Shown here: one piece after another, positions 42,292-51,378 of the stretch
Layout: every line of letters begins with the position of its first letter
How positions within the stretch are numbered: the stretch's first letter is position 1
Assembly (NCBI GenBank): GCA_031287575.1
Contig: JAITSV010000021.1
Span: 49,466-113,465, forward strand
Length of the DNA stretch: 64,000 bases
Source: Desulfovibrio sp.
GTDB taxonomy: Bacteria > Desulfobacterota > Desulfovibrionia > Desulfovibrionales > Desulfovibrionaceae
Direction of reading: 5' to 3'
Translations under genes and position numbers: made by a program
The notes under the pieces: model-generated
What the model saw: the letters and a program-made list of their open reading frames with translations, nothing else
What the model was told of the DNA's origin: nothing
The model's database searches: none

Positions 42292-43770
42292 CTAGCCGGA
42301 TGCCCGCGCCGTTTCCGGCTCTGGTTCCGTGTCCGGCATGACACCAGTGCCTGGCGCATCTGGCGCAACCGTCACCTCGGGGGAGGCCTGCTCCGGGCTT
42401 GCGGCAGGCGTGCTCACCAACTGGTCGCGCCGCAGCAGGGCCGGGAACAGGCGCATCCATAGCAGGGCCACCACAATGGTGCCCACCCCGCCCAGCACCA
42501 CCGAACCCGTGGCGCCGAACCACGCGGCGGTGACTCCGGATTCGAATTCGCCAAGCTGGTTGGACGTGCCGATGAACACGGAATTCACCGCGCCCACCCG
42601 GCCGCGCATTTCATCCGGCGTTTCCAGTTGCACCAGGGTCTGGCGCACCACCACGCTGATCATGTCGCACGAACCCAGCATGGCCAGCGCGGCCATGGAC
42701 AACGGAAAGCTGCGCGATAGCCCGAAGGTGATGGTGGCCACGCCAAAGCCCACCACCCCGGCGAACAGTCGCCGCCCCACCCGCCGCCGCATGGGCACGC
42801 GGGCCAGGTACACCGACATGCACAGCGCGCCCACCGCCGGGGAGGCGCGCAGCAGGCCGAGGCCCCACGGGCCGGTGTGCAGGATGTCGCTGGCGTAGAT
42901 GGGCAGCAGGGCCGTGGCCCCGCCCAGCAGCACGGAAAAGAGGTCCAGCGAGATGGCCCCCAGGATGACCGGGTTGCGCCGCACGTAGTCGATGCCGCCG
43001 AACAGCGAACGCAGGGTCATGGGCTCGCGCCTGGCCGCCGTGTCCGGGCGGCGCACCAGCAGGATGGCCGCGCACGCGATCAGGAACGCCGCGCCGCACA
43101 CCCCGTAGCCCACCTGCGCCCCGGCGGCGCACAGAAAGCCGCCCAGCGCTGGCCCGGCAATGATGGACGCCTGGCGCAGCCCCGCGCCGAAAGCCAGCAC
43201 GCGGGGCAGCACCTGCACCGGCACCAGGCCGGGCAGCAGGGCGCTCATGGCGGGCTGCTCGAAGGCGCGGGCCGCGCCGGTCAGAAAGGCCCCGGCGAAC
43301 ACCCCGGTGGGCGTCAGGCTGCCGGTGGCGCTGCCCACGGCCAGGGCCACGGCCATCAACCCCTCGGCCAATTGGCAACAGAAGGCGATGCGCCGCCGGT
43401 CGAAGCGGTCGGCCACGCCGCCCACCACCAGGGTGAGCAGGAGTTGCGGGGTGAACTGGGCCAGCCCCACCAGACCGAGGTACAGGGCGCTGCCGGTCAT
43501 GGCGTAGATCTGCCAGCCGATGACCACGGCCAGCATGTTGTAAGCCAGGTACGATCCGCACTGGCTGATCCAGAAGCGCGGCAGCGAGGGAATGCGGGTG
43601 ACCTCGCGCAACGGGCTGCCGCCCTGCGGACCAGACTGAGCGGACGGGCCAGGTGAGCCAGGTGAGCCAGGCGAGCCAGGTGAGCCAATTGAGTTAGACG
43701 GGCCGAGCGGGCCGGGCGATGACGTCGCGGGGGATTCCTGGGACGGCGAAGCGGATACGGGTGTGGGCAT
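42292..43770 (-). CDS. MFS exporter, EntS-like
   Basis: The 492-residue protein has about twelve helices and the MFS loop motif GGVADRFDRRRIAF. The segment LETPDEMRGRVGAVNSVFIG is typical of EntS/DHA3-type exporters. A low-complexity N-terminus (GSPGSPGSPGSPGPS) precedes the membrane part and is encoded by a 9-bp tandem repeat at 43640-43690. ATG 43770 (MPTPVSASP) is the likely start. The substrate is unknown. Confidence 0.88.
   Translation of the reverse strand: MPTPVSASPSQESPATSSPGPLGPSNSIGSPGSPGSPGSPGPSAQSGPQGGSPLREVTRIPSLPRFWISQCGSYLAYNMLAVVIGWQIYAMTGSALYLGLVGLAQFTPQLLLTLVVGGVADRFDRRRIAFCCQLAEGLMAVALAVGSATGSLTPTGVFAGAFLTGAARAFEQPAMSALLPGLVPVQVLPRVLAFGAGLRQASIIAGPALGGFLCAAGAQVGYGVCGAAFLIACAAILLVRRPDTAARREPMTLRSLFGGIDYVRRNPVILGAISLDLFSVLLGGATALLPIYASDILHTGPWGLGLLRASPAVGALCMSVYLARVPMRRRVGRRLFAGVVGFGVATITFGLSRSFPLSMAALAMLGSCDMISVVVRQTLVQLETPDEMRGRVGAVNSVFIGTSNQLGEFESGVTAAWFGATGSVVLGGVGTIVVALLWMRLFPALLRRDQLVSTPAASPEQASPEVTVAPDAPGTGVMPDTEPEPETARASG
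43640..43690 (-). repeat. 9-bp tandem repeat coding for Gly-Ser-Pro units
   Basis: Four to five copies of GAGCCAGGT (plus strand) encode the GSP repeats of the MFS N-terminus. Confidence 0.7.
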
Positions 43771-44069
43771 GGGAGAACCCTGACGTGGCGGAGTGTGTCG
43801 AAGCCGGGCATGGACGCCCATACCGTGGGAAAGGGACGGACGGGCCAGACTGAACAGACGGACCGGTCACGAACGGGCTGTGTGCCGGTCGGCGCCGCTT
43901 CATTGAGCGGGCGGGGAGTTCGGTATACGCCTCTGCCGGACCATGGCAAGCGGGCCTGAGGGGCCTTGCGCGGCAAGGCTTCCGAAACGGAAACACCGGG
44001 CAAGGCCCGGTGAGGAAATGCGACCGACCACCGATCGCTGGCGCACGCTAACGCAGGCGCGGGAAACGG

Positions 44070-45035
44070 CTAGACGCTGGCGTGCAGCAGCAGGCCGGGG
44101 GCGAGAGGGCTTGCGGTTTCCGCCGCCGCGCCTGTGGGGCCGTACCCGGCGGCCAGGCCGCCCGCGCGGCTTCCGGCCTGACCGGAGAATCCGGAGAGCC
44201 CGGAGAGTGAGGACAGCGCGCCGGACAGCAGGTCCGACAGGGAACTGGCGGCAGTATTTCCCGCGGTCTGGCTGCCCAAAGCCCCATTGGCGGCAGCATT
44301 GGGGGCGGCGCCGGTTTCCGTGGCGTCCTGCACACCCATCTCGCGCAGCGTGTCCAGCAACGACTGCATGGCATCGGACCCGCCGCCATCTTCGTCCGCC
44401 GCCTGCTGCACCAGCGTAGCCTTGGCCGCTTCGGCCCCTTGCACCGCGTCATCGGCAAGGTTGCCCGCGCCCGCCACCATGAACCGTTCGGAAAGACCGT
44501 TGTCGAAGTAGTCGTTGAGCGCGTCGTTGAGCCCGCCGCCATTGAGCTGGGCCATGAACGCATCGCCCGATGCCGTGCCGAACTGGCGGTCCACGAAGCG
44601 CAGGGCGTTCAGCAGCCCTTCGCCCAGCGCATCCTCGGTGACCGGGCCGTCGCCGATGCTCTTGTACACGATGCCCATGACGGCGGTGGCCGCCGCATCG
44701 CCGAACTTGTCGGCCACCCAGCGCACGCTGCCGGACAGCGCGTCGGAAAGGGCATCGCGCTCGGCGTCGGTTGGCGCGGTGGAAGCCGCTTCCGTCGCGG
44801 CATTCGTGGTCGTGCCCGTCGTATCTGTTGCGGCAGGCACCACCGACGTCCGGCGCACGATGTCCGCTCCGAACACCTCGGCGGTCTTGTCCGGCGAAAG
44901 GCCAGAAGCCCGCGCACCCGATCCCGTGTTGGTGCCCGACCCGGCGGAAGTGCCCAGCAACGCGCCCAGCCCTTCCCCGTACGGAGAAAGGCCGTTCCGC
45001 GCGCGCAGCGCGCCAAGGGTCAGGTTCAGGCTCAT
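44070..45035 (-). CDS. Hypothetical protein, 321 residues
   Basis: The product is not recognised. It is Ala/Gly/Ser/Thr-rich at both ends around an ordered core (VRWVADKFGDAAATAVMGIV, NALRFVDRQFGTASGDAFMA, NDYFDNGLSERFMVAGAGNL). There are no cysteines, signal peptide or membrane helices. The N-terminus MSLNLTLGALRARNGLS and low-complexity tails resemble secreted or surface-associated proteins of this group, which is only an impression. GGGAGC precedes ATG 45035. Confidence 0.7.
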   Translation of the reverse strand: MSLNLTLGALRARNGLSPYGEGLGALLGTSAGSGTNTGSGARASGLSPDKTAEVFGADIVRRTSVVPAATDTTGTTTNAATEAASTAPTDAERDALSDALSGSVRWVADKFGDAAATAVMGIVYKSIGDGPVTEDALGEGLLNALRFVDRQFGTASGDAFMAQLNGGGLNDALNDYFDNGLSERFMVAGAGNLADDAVQGAEAAKATLVQQAADEDGGGSDAMQSLLDTLREMGVQDATETGAAPNAAANGALGSQTAGNTAASSLSDLLSGALSSLSGLSGFSGQAGSRAGGLAAGYGPTGAAAETASPLAPGLLLHASV

Positions 45036-45338
45036 GCGGTGCTCCCGGGGGCGTGGCACACCCCGCTGGTCGTCTTTTCGGCAGCACCGGGCAGTAGATT
45101 AGGGGGGCACGTAAAGATTCCCTGCGCGCGCGCCAGAATATCGATACATATCTTTTTGCCGCGGCACGCATAGCGATAGCTATCCCCTTCGCCATGCGCA
45201 CTCCGAAAGCGCATGCACCCGCCCGCCGTGCCAGGCCATCCCCTGCCCGTGCGGTCCCGCACCCTTCCCACCCCTTGCGCCGTGCCCTTCACACACGCCC
45301 TTCGCCACCCGCAACACCGCGCCCCGCCTGCATCCCCC

Positions 45339-45356
45339 CATCATTTTACAATGATG
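45339..45356. promoter_or_regulatory. Operator-like palindrome upstream of glnA
   Basis: CATCATT-TTAC-AATGATG is a perfect 7-bp dyad, AT-rich in otherwise GC-rich DNA, about 20 bp upstream of a candidate -35 element. Confidence 0.5.
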
Positions 45357-45375
45357 TCAAGGCGGGGGCTTTTCA

Positions 45376-45403
45376 TTGACCCCCCCCGCGTATCTGCTAT
45401 GCC
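45376..45403 (+). promoter_or_regulatory. Candidate sigma-70 promoter of glnA
   Basis: TTGACC, 16 bases, then TATGCC. The match is moderate. It would give a leader of about 140 bases. No sigma-54 promoter was seen here. Confidence 0.35.
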
Positions 45404-45547
45404 TAGCATTGCCCCGACCTGTTTCCCGCCGGACCTCCGTCCGGCTTCACACGCGCCACCCGACGCGGCACTTACAGACACACCACGGCCTTGCGGGGCC
45501 GGCCGGGCCGCGACCCGGGCGCGAAGCACCAATTGCAGGAGGTGCAC

Positions 45548-46891
45548 ATGGACTTTCCCGTTTTCAATTGCAAGAACGGCGATGATGTCATCAGGGCGGT
45601 CAAGGAATACAACGTCAGCTTCATCCAGTTTTGGTTCGTGGACATCCTGGGCAACCTGAAAAGCTTCCAGGTGACCCCCAGCGAGCTCGAAGGGGCCTTC
45701 GAGGAAGGCATGGGCTTCGACGGCTCGTCCATCCTGGGCTTCACCCGCATCGAGGAAAGCGACATGGTGGCCTTTCCCGACGCCACCACCTTCCAGATCT
45801 GCGCCTGGCGGCCCATGGAGCGCCCGGTGGCCCGCATGTTCTGCGACGTGCGCAACCCCGACGGCACCCCCTACGAGGGCGACCCCCGCTACATCCTGCG
45901 CAAGCTGACCGAAAAGGCCGCGCAAAAAGGCTACACCTACTACGTGGGCCCGGAACTGGAATTCTTCCTGTTCGCCAGCTCGCAGTGCCCGCAGCCCATC
46001 GACGCGGGCGGCTACTTCGACGCGCCCCCGCTGGACCTGGGCAACGACGTGCGACGCGACATCATCTTCGCGTTGCAGCGCATGGGCATTCCCGTGGAAT
46101 ATTCACACCACGAGGTGGCCCCCTCGCAGCACGAGATCGACCTGCGCTACAACGAGGCCATGAAGATGGCCGACGTGGTCATGACCTACAAGGTCGTGGT
46201 CAAGGAAATGGCCCGCAAGCACGGGGTGTACGCCACCTTCATGCCCAAGCCCATCTTCGGCCAGAACGGCAGCGGCATGCACGTGCACCAGTCGCTGTTC
46301 CGCAACGGCCGCAACGCCTTCTTCGACCCCAACGACCCGCACCACCTTTCGGCCGAATGCCGCTCGTACATCGCGGGCCTGCTGAAGCACGCGCGCGAGT
46401 TCTGCTGCGTCACCAACCAGTGGATCAACTCGTACAAGCGCCTGGTGCCCGGCTACGAGGCCCCGGTGTACCTGGCCTGGGCGCAGCGCAACCGTTCTGC
46501 CCTCATCCGCGTGCCCATGTACAAGCCCGGCAAGGAAGCGGCCACCCGCATCGAACTGCGCAGCCCCGACCCGGCCTGCAACCCCTACCTGGCCTTCTCG
46601 GTGATGCTGGCCGCCGGGCTTGAAGGCATCGAAAAGGGCTACGAACTGCCCAAGGCCGTGGAAGCCAACATCTTCCACATGGGCGAGGAAGACCTGACCA
46701 AGCACGGCATCGGCTCCCTGCCCGGCTCGCTGTACGAGGCGGCCATGGAACTGAAGGGCAGCGCCCTGATGCAGGAAGTGCTGGGCGAACACACCCACGC
46801 CAACCTGGTGGGCAACAAGCTCATCGAGTGGGACGACTACCGCACCCACGTCTCCGAGTTCGAACTGAAGCGCTACCTGCCCGTGTTGTAG
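45548..46891 (+). CDS. glnA: Glutamine synthetase type I
   Basis: The enzyme makes glutamine from glutamate, ammonia and ATP. The 447-residue product is of the shorter GSI-alpha class (about 440-450 residues). Signatures are GFDGSSILGFTRIEESDMV, PELEFFLF, the NGSGMHVHQSLF glutamate-binding loop and RIELRSPDPACNPYL. No clear adenylylation-loop tyrosine motif of GSI-beta is visible, so feedback rather than adenylylation control is likely. AGGAGGTGCAC sets ATG 45548. Confidence 0.95.
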   Translation: MDFPVFNCKNGDDVIRAVKEYNVSFIQFWFVDILGNLKSFQVTPSELEGAFEEGMGFDGSSILGFTRIEESDMVAFPDATTFQICAWRPMERPVARMFCDVRNPDGTPYEGDPRYILRKLTEKAAQKGYTYYVGPELEFFLFASSQCPQPIDAGGYFDAPPLDLGNDVRRDIIFALQRMGIPVEYSHHEVAPSQHEIDLRYNEAMKMADVVMTYKVVVKEMARKHGVYATFMPKPIFGQNGSGMHVHQSLFRNGRNAFFDPNDPHHLSAECRSYIAGLLKHAREFCCVTNQWINSYKRLVPGYEAPVYLAWAQRNRSALIRVPMYKPGKEAATRIELRSPDPACNPYLAFSVMLAAGLEGIEKGYELPKAVEANIFHMGEEDLTKHGIGSLPGSLYEAAMELKGSALMQEVLGEHTHANLVGNKLIEWDDYRTHVSEFELKRYLPVL

Positions 46892-46920
46892 CACCCGCGC
46901 CCGATACGCTCCGCAAACGC

Positions 46921-46956
46921 AAGGCGTCGCGACCAGCTGGTCGCGACGCCTTTTGT
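46921..46956 (+). terminator. Rho-independent terminator of glnA
   Basis: A 32-base perfect palindrome (AAGGCGTCGCGACCAG and its complement) is followed by TTTTG TTTT. Confidence 0.9.
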
Positions 46957-46963
46957 TTTGGTA

Positions 46964-47008
46964 AAACCGGGGGAAGGAACCTTTTAAAAAAGGTTCCTTC
47001 CCCGGTTT
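46964..47008 (-). terminator. Terminator of the convergent MFS gene
   Basis: AAACCGGGGGAAGGAACCTT pairs with AAGGTTCCTTCCCCGGTTT around AAAAAA/TTTT with one bulged G. It lies 14 bases beyond the MFS stop codon and is nearly symmetric, so it may work in both directions. Confidence 0.8.
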
Positions 47009-47022
47009 GCTTTTCCAAAATC

Positions 47023-48423
47023 TCAATCCTGTTTGCGCCCGCGCCCCACGGAAACCAGCACGCCCAGGCACGAGAACACGGCGGCCACGGCAAGGCCGGT
47101 GCGGGTGGCGGACAGGAATTCCGGCAGCACGGCGGGGGTGATGGCGGCCTCGCCCAGGTGCAGGGCGAAGATGAGCGAGACGGCGGTCATGCTGCACGCC
47201 ATGCCCAGGGTGCGCATGGCCCCCACCATGCCCGAGGCCACGCCGAAGTGGGCCTTGTCCACGCTGCTCATGATGGCCACGGAGTTGGCGGTGACGAAAA
47301 TGCCGAACCCGATGCCGATGCACACCAGTTCCGCCGCCAGCAGCCACACGGGCATGCCCGGCGCGATGGTGGCCATGGCCAGCAGCAGCCCGGCGGCGCT
47401 GAACAGCATGCCCGCCGTGGCCACCCGGCCGGGGTCGATGCGGTCGGACAGGCGCCCGGACAACGGCGCGGTAAGCACCTGCATCACCGGCTGGATGAGC
47501 AGGATCAGCCCGGCCTCGCGCGGGGGCAGGCCCTTGGCGTACTGCAGGAACAGGCTGAACAGGAAGGTGACGCCGAACACGGCGGCGTAGTTGCCGAAGG
47601 CGGCCAGACAGCTCAGCGAGAAGAACCGGTTGCGCAGCAGCAGGTTCACGTCCAGCAGGGGGCTTTTGCTGCGCTCCTCCACCTTCAGGAACAGCACAAG
47701 GCCGACAAGGCCCGCCGCCATCAGCACCGGCCCCAGGGGCACGGAGGTGGCGCGGGCGGCCCCGGTCATGACCATGCACACCGACACCGCGTAGACCAGG
47801 CTGCCGGGCCAGTCCATGTGCGCGCCCTTGTCCGCGCCGGGCTGCGGACGCATGCGCCACAGGCACATGGCCGTGGCGGCGAGGCCGGGGGGCACCACCA
47901 TCAGGAACACGCTGCGCCAGCCGAAGTGGTCCGTGGTATAGCCGCCCAGCACCGGGCCGATGGACAGCCCGGCATAGGTGAACGCGGAGACGATGCCGAT
48001 GACCCGGCCCCGCAGTTCCGGCGGATAGGCCGCCGCCACCAGCGCCAGGCTGCCGGACAGCATCATGGCCGCGCCGATGCCCTGGCCGAAGCGCAGGGCC
48101 ATGACCAGTTCCACCGAAGGCGCCAGACCCACCAGCAGGGTAAGCCCGGTGAACACGGCAAGGCCGGGCAGCAGCACCCGGCGCTGCCCCACGATGTCGC
48201 CAAGGCGCCCGCAGGCCAGCATGCTCATGGCCAGGGCCAGGGCGTAGAGCTGCTCCACAAGGCCCAGTTGCACGGCGGACGCGCCAAGGTCGCGTCCCAG
48301 CGAGGGCAGGGCCACGCCCACGGCGGTGAGCATGAACGGCACCATGAACTGTGCGGTGCACACGGTGACCAGCACCATGACGGGCGAACCGGCATCTCCC
48401 AGCCGTACCGGCGTGAACTGCAT
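47023..48423 (-). CDS. MFS multidrug exporter, 14-helix DHA2 type
   Basis: The 466-residue inner-membrane protein has MFS motif A (GRLGDIVGQRRVLLPG) and the drug-exporter motif C-like segment GLSIGPVLGGYTTDHFGWRSVF. The helix count fits DHA2 (EmrB/QacA). The substrate is unknown. ATG 48423 (MQFTPVRLGD) is preceded by a long inverted repeat. Confidence 0.9.
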   Translation of the reverse strand: MQFTPVRLGDAGSPVMVLVTVCTAQFMVPFMLTAVGVALPSLGRDLGASAVQLGLVEQLYALALAMSMLACGRLGDIVGQRRVLLPGLAVFTGLTLLVGLAPSVELVMALRFGQGIGAAMMLSGSLALVAAAYPPELRGRVIGIVSAFTYAGLSIGPVLGGYTTDHFGWRSVFLMVVPPGLAATAMCLWRMRPQPGADKGAHMDWPGSLVYAVSVCMVMTGAARATSVPLGPVLMAAGLVGLVLFLKVEERSKSPLLDVNLLLRNRFFSLSCLAAFGNYAAVFGVTFLFSLFLQYAKGLPPREAGLILLIQPVMQVLTAPLSGRLSDRIDPGRVATAGMLFSAAGLLLAMATIAPGMPVWLLAAELVCIGIGFGIFVTANSVAIMSSVDKAHFGVASGMVGAMRTLGMACSMTAVSLIFALHLGEAAITPAVLPEFLSATRTGLAVAAVFSCLGVLVSVGRGRKQD

Positions 48424-48453
48424 TGCGACACCTCTCGGAAAGACGATGACCCG

Positions 48454-48527
48454 CGCCGCCCGTCCTTACGCCGCCCCCGCGCCGTACCGAGGTGGGCGGC
48501 GCAAGGACGGCGCAAGGACGGGCGGCG
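48454..48527. repeat. 19-bp inverted repeat upstream of the MFS gene
   Basis: CGCCGCCCGTCCTTACGCC and GGCGCAAGGACGGGCGGCG pair at 18 of 19 positions across 36 bases, between the MFS start and the flavoprotein gene. Part of the right arm is tandemly duplicated (GCAAGGACGG). Confidence 0.6.
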
Positions 48528-48591
48528 TCGCGTGGCGCATCCGCATGGCGGTTCGCGGCGAAACGGAACGACGCGGGATGAGAGGTATTAC

Positions 48592-49323
48592 CTACGACCG
48601 GGCCGCGCCAGTGTCCACCCCGGCGGCAGCGCCGCTGTCACCGGCGGTCATTGCCTGTCCGGCCTGATCCACAAGCAGCGCGCCCAGGTCGCGCGCACGG
48701 GCACAGTCCTGCGGAAAGACCTCTTCGCGCCGCTTGGCCTTGGCCACCGGGTCCCAACTGGTGGAGACGTACTTGGAGTAGTCGTCGAACTGGAAGGTGT
48801 CCGTGCACAGGAACAGTTCGCAACTGCCGAATATCCTGCGGGTGACCGCCCAGGTGGCCTTTACCGCGCGGTCCTGCTGGTAGTCGGGCATCTTATCCTC
48901 GGGGATGTTCATGGTGTACACCAGCCCCGTGGGCAACGGACGCGGGAACAGCGGCTGGTAGCCCGGCGTGTACGACAGGTACGGGAACAGCAGCCGCTCC
49001 AGGAACGAGCGCATCTCGCCGGTTTCGGCATAGAAGTAGATGGGCGAACCCAGCAGCAGCACGTCGGCGGCTGCCACGCGCTCCAGGATGGGCGTCAGGC
49101 CGTCCTTCACCGCGCAATGGCCGTAGCTCTTGCCGCCGATCTTCTTGCAGGCGAAACAGCTGATGCAGCCCTTGTAGTCGTGCTCGTACAGGTGCACCAG
49201 TTCGGTGCTGGGGGTGCGGCCCGCCTGCGTGGCCCGTTCCGCCGCGCCCTCAAGGGCGTTCTGGAGCAGGGTGGCGGTATTCCATTTCTTGCGCGGGCTG
49301 CCGTTGATGGCGATGATGTTCAT
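48592..49323 (-). CDS. Iron-sulfur flavoprotein / NADPH-FMN reductase-like protein
   Basis: The 243-residue protein has a flavodoxin-like fold: N-terminal MNIIAINGSPRKKWNTATLL (phosphate loop), CISCFACKK (compact cysteine motif for a [4Fe-4S] cluster) and LLLGSPIYFYAETGEMRSFL (FMN site). Family members reduce quinones, oxygen species or other acceptors. CAGGAGC precedes ATG 49323; the frame extends upstream without homology. Confidence 0.88.
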   Translation of the reverse strand: MNIIAINGSPRKKWNTATLLQNALEGAAERATQAGRTPSTELVHLYEHDYKGCISCFACKKIGGKSYGHCAVKDGLTPILERVAAADVLLLGSPIYFYAETGEMRSFLERLLFPYLSYTPGYQPLFPRPLPTGLVYTMNIPEDKMPDYQQDRAVKATWAVTRRIFGSCELFLCTDTFQFDDYSKYVSTSWDPVAKAKRREEVFPQDCARARDLGALLVDQAGQAMTAGDSGAAAGVDTGAARS

Positions 49324-49578
49324 GGCGCTCCTGCCCGATGGCGGGTTGCGGGTTGCGAAAGAGCCATGATGCCCGCTGGTGGGGAAAAGGCAAGAACTGT
49401 CCGCGAGGGTAGATAGTACCCTTTGAGGAACCATACAGAGCGACCCAAAAACGCGGCGCGCACCCCGGCAAGGGCCGGTACATGCGCGCCGCGCGGGTGC
49501 GGCAAGGGTCATGCAGCCTGACGGACAATGCCGTCATGAACTTGAAGCGCCGCTCGTTTCGCGCCCTTCGGGTCGGAC

Positions 49579-49603
49579 GCCAACGGACGAAAAGACCATT
49601 CGG
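49579..49603 (+). repeat. Stop-codon-associated repeat, family B copy 2
   Basis: Immediately downstream of the minus-strand gene ending at 49605, the sequence (plus strand) GCCAACGGACGAAAAGACCA matches the copies at 26096 and 54411. Just before it, CGCGCCCTTCGGGTCG is also found inside the family A copy at 30855. Confidence 0.65.
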
Positions 49604-49604
49604 A

Positions 49605-49958
49605 CTATTTCAGCGCCTTTTGCAGGTCGTACGCCAGTTCCACGATGTCCTCGCCCACGCGCAGGGTTTCGGCGATGCCGCGCGAATACATGAACTGCGG
49701 GCCGTGCACGTGCACCAGGATGTCCAGGTCCTGCACGAAGCGCAGCTGGCGGGCCGCGTCGTCGGCCTCGCCGCGCGCCTCTGCGGCCACGGCGGCCTCG
49801 ATGCGGGCGCGCAGGCGGTCGCGTTCGCCGTCGCGCAGCATGGCCAGCAGGCCTTGCAGCACGCGGTCCAGTTCCGGATTGCGGGGGGTGGAGGCGGTGT
49901 CGCGGTTGGCCACGGCGGCTTCGGGGGTGGTCGCGGTTTCCATGTCGTGTTCTCCCAT
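49605..49958 (-). CDS. Hypothetical protein closing a two-component operon
   Basis: This 117-residue product is not recognised. It is helical and charged (LDRVLQGLLAMLRDGERDRL, RQLRFVQDLDILVHVHGPQF). It begins four bases after the response-regulator stop on the same strand, so it is co-transcribed with the two-component pair. It may be an accessory or output protein. Confidence 0.7.
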   Translation of the reverse strand: MGEHDMETATTPEAAVANRDTASTPRNPELDRVLQGLLAMLRDGERDRLRARIEAAVAAEARGEADDAARQLRFVQDLDILVHVHGPQFMYSRGIAETLRVGEDIVELAYDLQKALK

Positions 49959-49962
49959 GGCG

Positions 49963-51378
49963 CTACCCCCTGCGGTAGTCCGCCGTGTCGATGTGCATGC
50001 GTTTCAGGATCTTCTGCAGGGTGAACCGTTCCACCCCGCTCAGGCGCGCGGCCTCGGAAATGTTGCCGTGGGTATGCTCCAGCAGCCGGTGCACGTAGCT
50101 GCGGGTAAATTCGTCCACGGCCACCTGCTTGGCGTCCTTGTAGGGCGAAAAGCCCGCCCCGCATTCCGGCTCCGCGTCCGCGCCATGCTCCATGCGGTGC
50201 ACGAAGGCCCCTTCGATGCGTTCGCCGGGGCAGAACACGGCCATGCGCCGCACCAGGTTCAGCAGTTCGCGCACGTTGCCCGGCCACGGGCGGCACGAAA
50301 GGTAGGACAGCGCCTCGTTGGAAAATTCCTTTTCCGACACGCCCAGTTCGTTGCACACCCGGAACAGGAAGTGGGAGGCGATGTGGGGAATGTCCTCGAT
50401 GCGCTCGCGCAGCGGGGGCACGTTGATGGTCAGCACGTTGAGCCGGAAGTACAGGTCCTCGCGAAAGCTGCCGTCGGCGATCTTGGCTTCCAGGTTGCGG
50501 TTGGTGGAGGCCACGATGCGCACGTTGACCCGCTGGGCCTCGTTGGTGCCCACGGGGCGCACCTCGCCCTCCTGGATCACCCGCAGCAGCTTGCTCTGCA
50601 CGGAGGCCGGAATGTCCCCGATTTCGTCCAGCAGGATGGTGCCCTTGTCCGCCGCCATGAACAGGCCCTTGCGGTTCCTGTCCGCGCCGGTGAAGGCCCC
50701 CTTCACGTGGCCGAACAGCTCGCTTTCCAGCAGGGCGTCCGGGATGGCCGGGCAGTTGACCAGGATGAACGGGCCGTCGGCCCGCTGGCTGAGCGACTGC
50801 ACGGCCCGGGCCACCAGTTCCTTGCCGGTGCCCGATTCACCCCGGATGAGCACCGTGTAGTCCGACGCGGCCACCGCCGCGATGGACTTGCGCAGCCGCT
50901 GCATGGCCGGGCTCTTGCCGATGAGCATGGGGCCAAGGTCGCCGTCGGCGGCCTTCTGGCGCAGGCGGCCGTTTTCGCGCAGCAGCACGCCGCGTTCCAT
51001 GGCCTTGCCCACCACCCGGAACAGGTGCTCCTGGTCGATGGGCTTGGTCAGGAAATCGTAGGCGCCCTGCTTCAGCGCGGCCACCGCCGTTTCCACCGAG
51101 CCGAAGGCGGTGAGCATGATCACCGTCAGCGCGGGGTCCTGGGCCAGGGCCTCCTGCATCAGGGTCTGGCCGGACAGGCCGGGCATGCGCAGGTCGGTGA
51201 CCAGCACGGCATAGTCGCCGTGGACCAGGGCGGAAAGGGCTTCCTCGCCGCTGCACCGCACGTCGAAGGTCCAGTCCGGAAACTGGGTGGACAGCAGGCG
51301 CGCCAGGCCCACGGCGAACACGCGTTCGTCGTCCACCACCAGCACGCTGCCGCAGCACGGGGTCGATGCGGGGCTCAT
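49963..51378 (-). CDS. sigma-54-dependent response regulator of the haem-kinase pair
   Basis: The 471-residue protein has a receiver (VLVVDDERVFAVGLARLL; phosphoacceptor in LVTDLRMPGLSG), an AAA+ domain (RGESGTGKELVARAVQ, GAFTGAD, ILLDEIGDI) and a C-terminal Fis-type HTH (GNISEAARLSGVERFTLQKI). It overlaps its kinase gene by four bases. The sigma-54 promoter at 56024 is a likely target. Confidence 0.93.
   Translation of the reverse strand: MSPASTPCCGSVLVVDDERVFAVGLARLLSTQFPDWTFDVRCSGEEALSALVHGDYAVLVTDLRMPGLSGQTLMQEALAQDPALTVIMLTAFGSVETAVAALKQGAYDFLTKPIDQEHLFRVVGKAMERGVLLRENGRLRQKAADGDLGPMLIGKSPAMQRLRKSIAAVAASDYTVLIRGESGTGKELVARAVQSLSQRADGPFILVNCPAIPDALLESELFGHVKGAFTGADRNRKGLFMAADKGTILLDEIGDIPASVQSKLLRVIQEGEVRPVGTNEAQRVNVRIVASTNRNLEAKIADGSFREDLYFRLNVLTINVPPLRERIEDIPHIASHFLFRVCNELGVSEKEFSNEALSYLSCRPWPGNVRELLNLVRRMAVFCPGERIEGAFVHRMEHGADAEPECGAGFSPYKDAKQVAVDEFTRSYVHRLLEHTHGNISEAARLSGVERFTLQKILKRMHIDTADYRRG

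Larger units (their letters stand above)
45036..45547. other. Long leader region of glnA
   Basis: This region of 512 bases lacks a credible gene. It contains the palindrome at 45339 and a weak promoter at 45376. No known nitrogen riboswitch was recognised. Confidence 0.5.
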